Shown here piece after piece: positions 44,265 to 57,953 of a stretch of DNA of 64,000 nt. Source of the stretch: Galaxea fascicularis (taxonomy: Eukaryota > Cnidaria > Anthozoa > Scleractinia > Euphylliidae). How positions within the stretch are numbered: the stretch's first letter is position 1; every line of letters begins with the position of its first letter. A model generated the notes under the pieces. The model was given only the letters and a program-made list of their open reading frames with translations. It had not been told where the DNA came from and made no database searches. The position numbers and the translations under genes are program-made. The DNA lies in assembly GCA_948470475.1 (NCBI GenBank), contig OX419335.1, forward strand, positions 40,766,525 through 40,830,524. The letters run 5' to 3'.

Positions 44265-45014
44265 ATGTCGTTGATCCTCACGGGTGGAGCCGATGGAGTG
44301 GATGCAGCTGCCATGCATATGTGTCTCATCAATGGCCACAAACTCCATGTGTACATTCCTCACTATCACCGCTTGGCCGACACCGTGCGTCGAGTACAAT
44401 CAGGTCAATCGACCCCCATGGGTTGGAAAATCAGCCAGAGAGATGAAAAAACGTCTCGCATCGTTCCCATCGGCCATCATCATCATCATCACGACTACAA
44501 CCTGACGGACGATAACTTTCTCCTAGACCACGTCACCATCGCCGATCCGCAATGTCATTTTGCCTACCAAGCCTGCTGTCGGGTTCGTCCAGGTTTTGCG
44601 GGATTCAGTGACGCCTCCAAGGCACTCATCATGCTCAACGTCCCCATCGTGGATCGATGCGACGCGTTGTTTGCGTTCGGATGGGCTGATCGCAGGAGCG
44701 CTCACGACCCATTGGGTGTCATCTGGCATTTGCGCGTGAAGGGAGATACCGGGTGGAGCGTGGAACTCGCGCAACTGCTCCACAAGCCCGTGTACGTATA
44801 CGACTTGCAGTGCGAACAGTGGCTTACTCACTTGCCCCAGACCGACATGTTCACCCCGTGTGGTCCACCTCAGTTAACACCGGTGAGCGCTATCGTAGGA
44901 AGTCGACGGTTTCCCTCTCATTTGGGTGCCAAAGGTTACAACGCTTTGTTCGATCTCATCCTCACCACGGATATCAACTACTCGCCCGAGGAGAGAAAAA
45001 ACATCGATTCTTGA
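44265..45014 (+). CDS. SLOG/DprA-like Rossmann-fold protein
   Basis: This 249-residue protein begins with LILTGGADGVDAAA, a nucleotide-binding loop of the SLOG/LOG superfamily. Later regions fit the same fold: DALFAFGWADRRS, KGDTGWSVELAQLLHKPVYVYD and a basic or glycine loop AIVGSRRFPS. Family members bind or hydrolyse nucleotide-derived ligands (LOG phosphoribohydrolases, DprA, and nucleotide-sensing immune effectors). A His-rich stretch of six His residues lies near 71-76. It is the last viral-type gene before host DNA. Whether the protein senses or destroys a nucleotide signal cannot be said from sequence. Confidence 0.65.
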   Translation: MSLILTGGADGVDAAAMHMCLINGHKLHVYIPHYHRLADTVRRVQSGQSTPMGWKISQRDEKTSRIVPIGHHHHHHDYNLTDDNFLLDHVTIADPQCHFAYQACCRVRPGFAGFSDASKALIMLNVPIVDRCDALFAFGWADRRSAHDPLGVIWHLRVKGDTGWSVELAQLLHKPVYVYDLQCEQWLTHLPQTDMFTPCGPPQLTPVSAIVGSRRFPSHLGAKGYNALFDLILTTDINYSPEERKNIDS

Positions 45015-45059
45015 TGCAAGCAGCCACAGCCTTCAGGGAGACATGTCACGACGATGAGT

Positions 45060-45490
45060 GTCTATCGCGGATGTCTCAAAGAGCGCCTGATATTGTCAAT
45101 TAAAATATATACGATTGAAACATAACACGATCTGAATCACAAAACACGATCATTACAATAAAAAAAAAACCAATTGTGTCACTTTTTTTGTAATTGTGGG
45201 GGTAAAGGCGGAGATTATTGCTTTGACTTTTAAGAGATTGCGTTATGATCGATCGTGTCCCACTCAGCCCCTATCGCGGTATGTCTCAAAGAGCGTCCGA
45301 TATTGGGGACTCGCGAATTATTAAAAAATCCAAACCTGTCAATTAAATATACATGATTGACACGTAACACAATCTAAATCACACAACACCATTGCAATTT
45401 AAAAACCATTGCGTTATTTTTTGTGATTGTGGGGGTAGGGGTGGGGATTATTGTGTGACTTTGAGGAGATTGCGTGATGATCGCCTGTGA
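45060..45490. repeat. Tandem duplicated non-coding unit at element edge
   Basis: Two imperfect copies of about 210 nt follow one another (about 45060-45268 and 45271-45490). Shared landmarks, in order, are TATCGCGG with ATGTCTCAAAGAGCG, GTCAATTAAA, GATTG with ACATAACAC, AATTGTGGGGGTA and GAGATTGCG with TGATCG. No gene is present. Confidence 0.8.
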
Positions 45491-45539
45491 AGGGGAGGGA
45501 TAATAGTTTGTCCCAACGTCGACACTCGTCCTTTATGTG

Positions 45540-45620
45540 GGCAGAGTCCACCACGAAGTGGGCAGAGTCTTGATTTTTCTGTGGGCAGAGTCTTGATTTT
45601 TACATTACCGTGGGCGGAGT
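45540..45620. repeat. Short GTGGGCAGAGTC-type repeats
   Basis: GTGGGCAGAGTC occurs three times, plus a variant GTGGGCGGAGTA, within 80 nt. It marks the transition from viral-type to host-type sequence. Confidence 0.7.
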
Positions 45621-45656
45621 AAAGACGATATGGTGGGCCAATCCCAGCACACTGCT

Positions 45657-45658
<2 letters not shown>

Positions 45659-45734
<76 letters not shown>
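45659..45734. repeat. (CT)n microsatellite
   Basis: About 75 nt of uninterrupted CT repeat. The DNA to the right is AT-rich and host-like. Confidence 0.95.
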
Positions 45735-45738
<4 letters not shown>

Positions 45739-45982
45739 AGCTCTTTGATTGCCTTTGCCTTTGTGTGATCTGTACAACGCAGCTTCTTAATTTAGCGCAA
45801 AACGCTATAAAATGTCCAGTATATTGTTCATAAAAGGAGCTGCAATATCGACTCTTAATTCATCTTATTTTTACATCAGCTCGGATTCCTTTGTTCTTTA
45901 GGGGGGAATATATCACATAACCCCCAAATCAACTGTCTGAAAAGCTGGGTGCGGCTTTGATTGTTTGAAGGGACGAGCGGGG

Positions 45983-46103
45983 CTAATGAACAGCTAATTT
46001 AAATGCGAGGGGAATATGTGTTAATATGCAAGGGGGATAAGTGACTTATCCCCTTGCATATTAATACATAATCCCCTCGCATTTAAATTAGCTGCTCATG
46101 AAG
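45983..46103. repeat. Long inverted repeat (hairpin)
   Basis: Arms of about 60 nt are centred on 46043 (GGGATAAGT g ACTTATCCC) and extend outward through GCATTTAAATTAGCTG-type sequence with few mismatches. It may be a foldback or MITE-like element. Confidence 0.8.
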
Positions 46104-47187
46104 AACAAATTTACAAATGTTTATTTGGGAATATTAAATACGACGCTACAATTACTAATCTTCTTCTTCTTTATCTGTAAAAACGTCGGTAAAAAGATCC
46201 TCGGTGCTTAAATTGAAATTGTCAACTGCTTTCTCCTTGTCTGCATCCGCAAATAAAGATTCAAAGTTGTTTTCCGAAAGGTCAATTGACCTGCTCCCGC
46301 TAAAACTACTTTGAGTGATAAACAGTTCTGACTCTGAATCGCTGAACATTACTACCCTGTTCCTAGCATTCACTACGAACAAGACGAACAACTAATTCGA
46401 AATGCGACTTTAAAAAATTAACATAATTAAAAGGCCGAGAAACTTGTGAATCCCACTAGTGCCAGCATGGAGTGTTTAAAATTAAAAGAAAGATGAACAA
46501 TAGAGGAATTTTTCTTCAGTGTATTTTTGCATCCCTTGAGGAATCCTCGCCAATGTAAAAATAAGCCATTTAAAGGTCCTTCAGCTCGTGGTAATGTGAT
46601 TTATTCCCCTCGCTTCAGGCCGATAACCCTTACTTATCATGCTACATTGTATGTGAGATTAACATTTGTAGTTTTTTAAGACCATAACAACATAGAAAAG
46701 ATATATTTGAATGTTTTCCGTCTTATTCGAAATTTCCCTTGGAGCTTGCTTCAAAAATTGGTTAAGCTTCGAAAACTTTCTCATTTACTGTAATTTTAAT
46801 TCAAAAGGAGACGCCCAGTGTCAGCACGTAATTTTAGATAACGATATTATTATTATTATTATTATTATTATAATTTTATATATATTAGATACCGTTATGG
46901 CTGCATTTCTACATCCTTTCATTAAGGCCACAGACATAAAACCTTTACTTTATGTCCATTTACTGTAGCCGTTTATCCTTTAATTTACTGACTGCAGAAA
47001 CATCGCAAGGAACCGTCTGAAGCATATCTCAAAGAATACATTCAGGAGCCTAACCTCGCTCATAACTGTGTAAGTAGCCTTCGATTCGAGTTTGAATGGT
47101 CTGCTGATAATGTACTCAAATGAAGAATGATCGCAGTTGTGGACACAGTTTATGCAATTTCGTAAAGAGGCCTGAAAAAATATTTGA

Positions 47188-47263
47188 GAGTTCAACGGGT
47201 TTAAACCCGTGACCTCGTGACGCCGGTGCGATACTCTAATTAACTGAGCAGTCAGTGGAAGCC
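47188..47263 (-). repeat. tRNA-derived SINE-like fragment
   Basis: The minus strand reads like the A and B boxes of a tRNA gene (CTCAGTTAATTAGAGTATCG and GGTCACGGGTTTAAACCC) but lacks a complete tRNA fold. It is a SINE remnant rather than a working tRNA. Confidence 0.55.
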
Positions 47264-48101
47264 AGGTGAGAGGCGACGGGATAAGGCCCTTATACCCGTA
47301 GGTTGGTTGATTAAATATTTCATAATTTAAAGTTGCATGATGCATTTATCGAACTTTCATACAATTCAACTGACAGTCAGACAGCATAGGTCACGTGCCC
47401 TGACCAAAGAACGTTGATTACGGAACGCAAATTGCGACCAAAACTTCGCTTTTTCATTCAGCTTCTTCAGTTGCAAATAGGGTGACACCCTAGTTGGAAA
47501 AGCGAAAGTGCTTAAGTATATTTAAAACAGTACTACTTTCATTAGATTTGAAGCTATATGACCTGTAATTGTTTCGACGCTGTTAGTTTAAGGCAAAAGG
47601 GTTTTATAGCTAGGTTCTTCGATGCCTGACAAGGGCCAAGATCCAATAGTAGACATAGTAATAATTTTGTCTTGTTTGTTTGTTTGTTTTTCTTTGCTTG
47701 GCCATTTGTTTTGGTTTGAATTGGTTCAGTTGGTCGGTCGAGCTGGTGGGCGGACGGTAGGTCGGTCTGTTGGTTGGTTGGCTGGCTGGTTAGTTCTTTG
47801 TTTACTTCATACAGTGACCGGTTGTTGTTTGCTTTTTCTTTGGCTTGCTGTTGGGCCGGATGAGTGGATTTGGGGCAGATCTTTAGAATGTTTTAATGTA
47901 CATGTTTTTGCCTTGAATATATTAGCAAAGTTTACTCTGTAAATTCTGGAGATAAAATAAAGTTGATGTATGTATGTGTATGCATGTATGCATGTGTCAC
48001 TATGGGTAGGCAAGGCTACCACCGTGTAAGGGCGGCCTTACAGCATGTAAAACCTGCATTGTCAGTGTACATTACCATTTATTTCTCTTCTTTTATTGTA
48101 G

Positions 48102-48305
48102 CAATCTTGAAAACAACTTCATCAGAGGAGGTTTTCATCTGCCTGAAAGTCTGATCATACTGTAAGTTTAGATCAACATCAATGAAATCTCAGTACGTGA
48201 TTATCCGTTGCCAATATTACTACTATGATAGGAATCTCAAATTACGGTGGTCAATTTACATTTATCAACTCTGTTGATAATACCAAAATCTTTGTGTACT
48301 ACTTC

Positions 48306-48341
<36 letters not shown>

Positions 48342-51300
48342 TCCCCTTTACTGCAAAGGTAGCCGAGCATTGTACTTAGAACCAAAATTAAGGTATTTTT
48401 GCAAAAGAACCACTCATTCGTTGAACCAGGCTCCAATCTACAATTATAGGCAAAAGTCCCTAAGAAAACATTTTTCAGATAGAGAATAAATGTGATACCG
48501 AGAAAATGCATTGTGTCTGTAATACAGCCAACAAAAGGAAAGAGTCGTTGAGGTACTTGTAATATGTCGATATAATTCTATATCATCATCAGACTAAGTT
48601 GACATACAGGTAGCAGAGTTTAAATACTGTAAGATGGTACATTAACATTAATTACACGTGGAAATGCAAAACAAAGAAAATGCTATCAAAAGAACAGGCA
48701 TAATTTCCTACTGGCTTTTAAACCGATGATCAAAGATGGTGTTAAACACTTAATATGGTAAGCTTCTTTGTACAGTAATAGATTCCAATTGTCATCGCTG
48801 TCTATTATGTCGTCTGATGATGATACTAGAGAATTATATCGACATATTACAAGTACCTCAACGACTCTTTGCTTTTGTTGGCTGTATTACAGACACAATG
48901 CATTTACTCGGTATGACATTTATTCTATATCTGTTAAAGTTATCAGCAGGTAATGAAAAGGTTTGTCGTTTTCAAAATTGTGGAAATGTGCTCCTTTGGT
49001 AGAAAAATCCTGTTGTTAGTGTTCGTTGAGCAGCAACAGTTAAAGGCGCAGTGCGCATATCCAGTCCGTAGCTTAAATCAGCCACAACGGTCCGGCATGC
49101 ACAGAAGCCGCCTCTTGCTCTTTTCATGCGTTCTTTGCATTCGCTGATAATGTTTGAGAGAAGGTATGATAATAAGCTGCATGATATGAGAAAATCAAAC
49201 ACTACTTTTCAGTAATCTGCGAGACAACTTACTTTCCCATGGTGACCTGAAAGTCATTCTCAAGGGATTAAAACGGCTCCAGTATTTGTAAGTGTTTACT
49301 TTCAATTTATTCTCATTCAGTCCAACACATTATGTCTTATGAATGTGATTATCATCTGCCACGTCAACAGACTACCAGATTTTCTTCGCAAGACAAATGT
49401 TTAGTATTGAGCATGCGACTTCTTCATGTTTTGGTAATGAGAACGACCTTTCTCGTGGTGTATAATTTACACTCTAAATAAAGATTGGCACCTGATTCGT
49501 TAAGGCTCTGACTAAGCTAGGATTCGAAGCCAGTGAAGCCCTGACATCATCACCACAGACTCCATTTCGTTTCCATTTCTTTAAAATGAGGATATGGGTT
49601 TCCGCTTCGGCTATTAAAAGACTCGTGGTACAATTACAGTTAATGAACTCACCATTTAGGATTTACATCGTTTTGGTATGATTCTGAATTTATCCAAAAC
49701 TTTGTTGAAACTGATTCGCGTGTAATCAAAGCCAATTTTTCAAAGGAATGCCGCGAATGCCTAGGGCCGAACTTCACGATATCACAGAATAAACTTGGTT
49801 TACGATGATTTAGTATCACGGTACCCACGCACTGACAAATCAATTCAAATCTATCTTTCGCTTTCTTTGACTCATGACGTCATTTCTAGTGTACTTTAAC
49901 CGCAAACTCGTCTAGACCACTCAAAACGTTAGGTTTACATCATTCATTGTATCAAGTGCAATTTTGCCCATTGCCTTTGCTCATTTTATTTTTGTAGGGC
50001 TACTGACAACAATGAGGCGATCGGACCAGTTCTCACATCTAATATTTTTGTGGGTCTTGGCAGCATGCTTCGTTTGTAAGTTACCACAGCCAAAAAGACC
50101 TGGAAAAACTCCTCAAAGTATAGCCAGCTTTCTATGATGTGCTTATAATGGTTACCAGTTCAGTAGCTAAGCCAGATTGCGAAGAATCCTTTATCCATAC
50201 TTTGCAAGATCTGATCTGTGAAGGCGATTAAGGCGATTAAGACGCTTTTGCCGGAAGCCAAACTGTGATTGTTGCTCCACGGGCCCTCCTAAACACGATT
50301 TCTATAGAAAAAAAGCCGAACTAGATGTTACCTATGCTATGCGCAAAATACAGACTAGAATTAACGACAAGAAAATAACTGCAATGCAATGACAAAAATA
50401 ATTCACCGAAACAAGACACCGACTTTCAAATGTTGTTCGATTGGCCAAGACGGGATCCAAAAAGCCAAGAGATCCAACGGACGACGTTTACTACGAGTGA
50501 CAGTTATAAGAAGATTACGAAATAACGAGATTTATACTAATAGAGATAAAACAAAGGAACGTTATGCGACAAAAGGTAACAGCTATATTGGATAACTTAC
50601 GAAAAGCATGACAGAGTTCGGCGGTAAAGAAAAGAAAGAAAACGGCTAACAAAACAACAAAATTAACGCATAGCTTAAAAGTTAAATAACCAAAATAAAC
50701 GCGGCAGAAACTCATCCCTTGGACCCGTTTTGGACATGCACGTTTGGTGGGCTTCTATTAAGGTATGATACGATAACCGACATGAGGACAAGGTTTTCCT
50801 CTTTTTCATAAATGCGAGAAAGCTAACTTTCCTCAGTGAAAAATACGCAATTCCCGAACTTTTTGGAGTTCAAGGAAAAATGCTGATAAGAGCTAAATAA
50901 AAAATCCTGAAAAATCCACACAAAAAAACACTTGAAATTAAATGCTGTTAAGGTTAAATAAATCGAGAAAAGGAAAGCTGCTTAGGTTATATCAGAATAA
51001 AGATTTTAATAGCCTGTTAAATAAGAGATATTATGCCAGAAGTGAGGAAATGTCTTTTTGGTAAGTTTACATATGGGTATGAAGAAATTTTTCCTCTCTA
51101 ATATCACGAAATCGATTTTCTGTTTTCAGAACAATGACCAACTGTAGCCTAAAGAAAGTAAAGAGTGGCACTTTTCGGGCAATGCAAAACTTGTACTATC
51201 TGTAAGTACATACTTATAAAAAATATGTATTGAAATCTATATTGGTTCCCAGCGATATTCTTTGTATTATTGTTTGTTTCCTTGCAGGGACCTCTCGATC

Positions 51301-54300
51301 AATTCGATTTCTCACATACAAAATGGCATGCTGGAAGGTCTTGGTAACGAGCTTTTGCATATGTAAGTAACTTAAAGTGAAGAATACAACCAAATTTCTC
51401 CAACAACAACAACGACCTCCTGTGAACCCATTCGGACTTTAAGGACTTTTAGGCAAGACTGGCAAGAGGACAAGATTTGTAAGAGTTCAGCCAGTAACAA
51501 ACGGAAAGCGACGGTTGCCGTTTGCTGTATAGTGCGTAAAAATGTCTTTGTAAGCTACGGCATCGTGACTAAACTGCAAGTTCTATTTTTGTTAAAGCGT
51601 TACAGCCGCATAAAAAGCTGCAATTTAGGAATGCACACTTTGTCTGAAGTATAGGCAAATTACTCAAGTCAAATTCTTGTGCAAGTAGGACCCTCAAATC
51701 CTGTCAGTAAAATCCTTTAGTTAGAGGGTAAAATCTACAATTCATAAGTTATTTTCTTCATTCAAGAATTTCTTGTATTAGTTGACATCGGACTCTCACT
51801 AAAACATTGTCATTTCCAACACGGTTGCCTACTCAAACAAGATGGCGTCGAAACCGTCATAAGGCTTATGAGAATAGAACGTTGAACATTGATTTATGAC
51901 GTCACTGCGCCGTGTGCGAATTCTTGTGCCAAACTTTCAGGGGCACAAAACGACCAGTTTGTTGAAAAATGTATTATTTTACTCCAGTTTATAAAACTAA
52001 ATGTTATTCAGGCATTTTCAGGTCTTTTTTTAATATTGCTGGGAAAAAAAATATCTGTTCCTTTTTGCCAGCAAGACACACAAGATATTTCCCAGCCAGC
52101 TAGATAAAATTGGTTGGTGTCCCAGCCAGGGGCAAATTGAGCACCCTGCACAACAACAACAAAGACAATTTCATATGTCGTAAGCCAAAATGGGCCTCAA
52201 ATCAACGCTTCAGTGGGGTGGGGGGGGGGGGTGTTTAGAAACAAATTTCTCACAACAATCCACATTTCGCCAGCCAGCAACACTCACACTGCTACCACAC
52301 TTAGGTAATTACCAACCGAAACCATCAGCAGAGAGAAATTTCATAACCAACTCCGGGAAATAGCTGATATTTTGCCAGCCAGCACAATACCTCGGGGGAA
52401 CAGATACAGTGAGGAACAGATTCGTTTTGTGCCCCTGAACTTTAGTCAACTCGACTCCGACTATTATTTTAGCCAGTAAACGATTTGTCTTTTTAATTTC
52501 TCAACTTGCCTTATCGATGTCACTTTTAGTATTCTAGAAAGAAACCAAATTGCAAAGATAGCAGACGGAACATTTCGACGATTCAAAAATTTCATCACAA
52601 TGTAAGTGCCAGTGAAAGCCTTAAATAGCCATTTGTTTGGTGGAAATTATTCGCGGCCAAAATCGGCTAGGTATATCAACAGACCATAGTTTTTTAATTA
52701 AACTATAATTATATAACTTTACTTTCCTTTCCTGATGCGCTTCTTATTAAAGGCCTAGTTATCTAACGGTAAAGTCTTTCCTGTCACGAATCTTTGTAAA
52801 AAGAAACTCTACAATGTTGCTTCTCTATTCTCCCCTCCTCCCCCCGGAACACTAAAAACTGCAGCAAGGGTGTCAAAGATCCTATTGAACCAAAAAATGT
52901 AAGATCAGACGAACACATGATAAAGAAAGTCGTTTCCTATCCATAACGAATGCTTGCGCATAATTCAGTAAAGTTTTTTTTTTGTCTGTCTGTTTTTGTT
53001 TTGCTTTTGTTTGTTTGTTTTTTGGCAGATATCTTTCAAGAAATCTATTGAGTTCACTTCCTGATCTCACTGGACTCGTCAGAGTCTTGACACTGTAAGT
53101 AACTGGGGCTACAACCGTGTTTGTGCCAAGTTTATACCCATTGTTCGCAGTACGATTGCTAATGAGACAACTTTAAACACAAAAGTTTTTTTTTTCCATC
53201 TTAGTGAATAAAATGTAAACATTGGCTGGGCTAAACCACTCAAGGGTCAAAATTGGTTAACATGATTTTACTGACTTGATTGTCGACTGTCTTTGTTGAT
53301 TTACCGTTGCGTTTAGTAAGCGAAGGTGCCATTTTATTATATACGTACTAAGATTTTCTTCAAAATAATTGTTCGAATAAAAATGATTTGTAATCAACTA
53401 CACGCATTCTGACTAGACTACAAGAGTAGGTTTTTGTTTCTGAAATCCTCCGCGCTTAATATAATGAAAATTAGGGAAAGAAAAGAGGAGGGAATGGGGA
53501 GAGGCAGGAAAAAAACCGACTACGGTGGTTTCTTTGTTATCCAAATCCCCGTTCCTGAGAAACGGAAAATACTGATTAGATGGCTACCTGTCAATCTGTT
53601 GGCAAGTCCATCCATCTATCCATCGCTTGTGCTTAGTAGTGTCAAAGCCGCAACATAGACCGAAGTTACAGAGCGGAGCAAAACGATGACAAAGACACAG
53701 CCGTAATCAAAGCGGATTTTAGCGCTCAATTTCAAGTGTTGGCCCGGTATTGTACAAACACTGCAAGATAAAAATTATTACGCGGCTTAAATTCCGATCC
53801 TTTCAAAGATAACAGGAGAGAGGCTGTGCCGTCACCAAACGTACTGAAACAAGCCAAATCAAAGCTAGACAAAATGCTTCAGATGGCATATAAAGGACCA
53901 CAGTCGCCTAAACAGAAACAACAAGGGTCCAGGCAAACAGGCGATGAATGCAGAATTTAAGCCCAGAAATGAGCTTTGTTATCAAAATACATATATAGCA
54001 TACGACATTTAAGCAGATGGCTGTTTCAATCACTATCATCTTCATGTGTAATCCTCTAAAACCACCGTGTTGCCCCTCTGAAAACAAACAAGAAGCTAAA
54101 TCGGTCAAGAAGAAGCAGCAAACACGCGAACAGGAACCATCAATCAAACAAATGTCAAAGGCGGCATATCGAAAAGATCAAAATACCTCCGCAGTCTCTT
54201 TCTTTTTCTTTTTTTCTCCGCGCCCGCGCTTCTAGTGGCTCGCGGCTTCGCTGCTCGTCGTTCGCTCGACGTTCGCTCAATCACTCTAGAAACGCTAGGA

Positions 54301-56548
54301 AAAGAAAGAGACTGCTCGCAGTCTACATTCTGACTGGTCGGAACTTTTTCGTCACTTGTGAAAAACATCGTTTGACCAAGACCAAGACCAAGTCGTTTAT
54401 TATGCTTGCAGAATAGGCCTTTTCTTTAAGTGTCAAGGTTCGAAGTTGTGCCACTAATCGTCGAGGCGAGGATTGTCATCTTTAGTTCGGAAGGGGGTGA
54501 TTAATTATCTAATGTATTTACTTAGCTTAACCGATACAATCATGTATTCCATTTTCTTGTCCTTCGTTTTCAAAATTCTTACAGAATCCCCATCAACAAT
54601 ACTTGTCAGATAAGCTAGAGCGGATTCAACGTAATGCCTCTAGGTGGATTCTTAGCAAGAACATTACTTACGACGAAAGACTGTCGAAGCTAATTAAGAT
54701 GGATGGATCTCCAAACCCGTCAATTTTTTTAAGTCTGATACAACTTTTTAAGTATATGTATATATATATTATATATATTATATATTATATGTATATATAT
54801 ATTTTACTTAAGTGACCTCGAATTTTAGACTAGCGCAAAGGAGCTAATATCTTCGAGAGACCAGCAACAATAGGGGTGGTCACAGCCAGAGGTCGTTACG
54901 TCCATAGTGGTTCTTTAACGCACAATCCCACAACCCGAAGAAGACTAGAAAGTCTAACCATTTGAAGATGTCATTACACAGGAGGCACTTTCTCCTCAGT
55001 TGAATCATCGAATATTAACACAGGATAACCCATCAGTACAGAATAGTACTGTTGTCAGCGGGGTCCTGCTAATATTTAACTCAGGGATATTTAGCTGATA
55101 ATTTAGCACTTCACGGTAATTAATATTGATATTGATAGGTATTATTTATGTTAAAGGGTACTTTCATGTATTAGTTTAAAGTCTGGTTGTTCAGTTGACT
55201 AATTGTTTGCTGTTCGTTTTGTTTCAGTGATTTTTCAAACAACAGAATAAGTGATGTCTCGCGACTCGGAAAGTCGGGCAAAATAGAATGTTTTGATCTG
55301 TAAGTGCCAGTATATCAGCAACTTCCTTTTTACCAATTCAGTTTTAACAGGCAATGTCGTATACTTAGTATTTGAAGTTTATTTTTAATGGTTAGGAAGT
55401 GTTTGGCTCCAATGGCGCTATCATTGTCACAAATCGCAACTTTCACGACAACTCATTTCCATACCTTCCACTGATAGCGAAAATAAACGAGTACAGAGAT
55501 AAAACAGTGGTGATGAAGTGGTGCATTTCGATCCATCGTTTGCTGGTCAATTCTCAATTGTTTCTCAAGAGAATGAAACAAACTTTAATTTACTATTAAC
55601 GATGCATTTGACAGTGAATGCTAAATCAGCTGGGTCTTTAGCTCGTTTTGCTGCACCACCAAGCGTAAGATAGCCTATGACACTAAAATTAGTGATAATA
55701 CGTTAAAATGTCTTTAAAATTGAACAACCGACCGAAATGCTTCGCAAAAAAATCGTTGTTTTAATTAAGAGCAACAACAGTTATTCAAACGCCGTGTACG
55801 TTATACCTGGAAACAGAAACGGATGTTTTCGATCTCAGAGCGAACTTATTGCAGGATAAAGAGGGTTTTGGCCTTTTTGCCAACAGTTTCCCTAGTGAGT
55901 GTGACTTCTGAAAATCATATTTTTGAACTGCGGAATAAAGAATGAACATGTAAGTGATCATTGTTGTTATGAACACTACTTGAGCGGTAGTGAAAATGAA
56001 GGCTGAAAAACTGATTATGTTTGTGCGGGAGTCGAGGCCATGACCTCTGAAATACCGATGTAGTGCTCTACCAACTGAGCTAATAAGCCAACTGGTAGTT
56101 GGCTTGACAGGTCGGCTACTTTACAGCTCAGTTGGTAGAGGACCGTTATCGCAGATGTCATTGGTTCGACTACCTCACAAGCCTAATTTTCTTACACCTG
56201 CTTTATTTTGGTACTGTGATGTCCGGGGGCCTAGTTTAGTCGTCACGTGACTTTGCTACGTTGCATTCTGATCTTGTATTTGTTTTAATGCCATGTGCTC
56301 AGTGTGATGTGGTTTTGTCTCCGCGTTTACATGCTTAATACACCACAGGCACTTACTCATGTTAGAGTGTTCATAACTGCGATGGTTACTGACATCTTCA
56401 GTCTCCCAGATATTGAGACACAGTCCCCTCCCCCCTCCCCAACCCTCTCTCTTCCACTCTCTCCTGTCTTTTCCCGTTTTATTTGCAGTGCAACAGTATT
56501 GGCTTGCCTATGCTAGCATTCAGTTTGTCTTAATCTCACCAAAACAGC

Positions 56549-56614
<66 letters not shown>

Positions 56615-57908
56615 TCTTGTTGAGTAGAACGTGTTTCGTAGAGCGCTCAACTCAATCGATTGAGGAGCATTAACTATTACTTCTCCTTTCGAATCCTCCT
56701 TTCGATTCAAACGTTAAAACCAACCTTGGTAGAAAGTTCCTACATATCGTCGAAAAATGCTTCCAGAAAAGCCATCCACTCTACAAGATTTTCAACAGAC
56801 ACACACTCAAGCTAAGCTACTCATGTATGCCAAACATGAAATCCATCATATCGTCACACAACAACCACGTTCTTTCAAATGCAAATGCACAAACACCGCA
56901 ACCTGACACCTGCAATTGTCGAAAAAAGCCTGATTGCCCACTCGAAGGAAAATGTCTCCAAACTAACGTAATCTATCAAGCCACAGTCACCACCGAGACA
57001 ACAACTGAAACCTACGTTGGACTAGCTACAAACTTTAAGGAACGCTACGGGAATCACAAAACATCCTTCCGACATTCGAAAAGAAGGAATGAGACAGAGC
57101 TTTCCAAACATGTATGGAACTTACAAGACGCTAAGAAACCGTTTCAGATTAAATGGAAAATTCTTAAGAAATGTAAACCATACAGCAACATTAGCAAGAA
57201 ATGTGGTCTTTGTCTGAATGAAAAGTTCATAATCATATGTAAAAAAAGAACTGTGTAGCCTTAACAGAAGAAACGAATTAGCAAGTTCATGCCCCCACAG
57301 AAACCGATATGTACTCCGGAACTTTAGAGTAACGTAATTTTAAAATAACGACATATAATCCTTCTTATATCATATTTTTGTTACCTAGAAACTCTTTGTA
57401 TGTTACGCATTTACTATAGCAACCATTCAAATTTTCGTATTTAACTGCCAGCTTCCCAATCCCAACAGTTCAGTCGTTAAAATTGCCTGATGAGTGTGGT
57501 CCTTGTACCATACGAAACAGTTCTGTAGCAATAAAACGATGATTACTCGTGAAACCTGAACTTCTATGAAGTAATCGATCGTCTGCTAATTACCACTACT
57601 TGTTGTTCTTTTTTGTAATCTCGTACCTTACTCGTTAGTCAGTTAGTTGTCAAATGTAATTACGTAATCTTTAGCACTTTTCCCCTATTTAAGGTCCGTT
57701 TTTATTCTAAAGTTGTAATAACTGAAGAAGGTCTTCGACCGAAACGTTTTATTATAGTTTTTATCCTTTTTTTAACGTCAGAAGTTGTCCATCCTCGCTT
57801 CCTTTTTAACGTTTTACATTCATTCATGCTGTGAGGTTTGGACTGAGAATCCTACTGATCCTCCTGACGCAGTGACACCTTTGTTGGCTTGAGAGATCTA
57901 CTAACAGT

Positions 57909-57953
<45 letters not shown>

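Larger units (their letters stand above)
45735..48101. other. Host intergenic DNA
   Basis: No convincing gene is seen. It contains the large inverted repeat at 45983-46103, an ATT repeat near 46845-46873, a tRNA-like repeat (47188-47263) and GGTTG-type simple sequence near 47740-47790. A 78-codon minus-strand frame (46155-46391) with an acidic C-terminus has no supporting features. Confidence 0.6.

Noticed and set aside
45630..45833. Ser-Leu repeat frame
   Set aside because: It is the translation of the CT microsatellite.
47622..47942. Hydrophobic 106-codon frame in host DNA
   Set aside because: It is made of GGTTG/TTTG simple repeats that translate to Gly, Trp, Leu and Val; it is not gene-like.
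56028..56183. Possible tRNA genes
   Set aside because: A- and B-box-like sequences are present but acceptor and anticodon stems do not form, so these are SINE relics.
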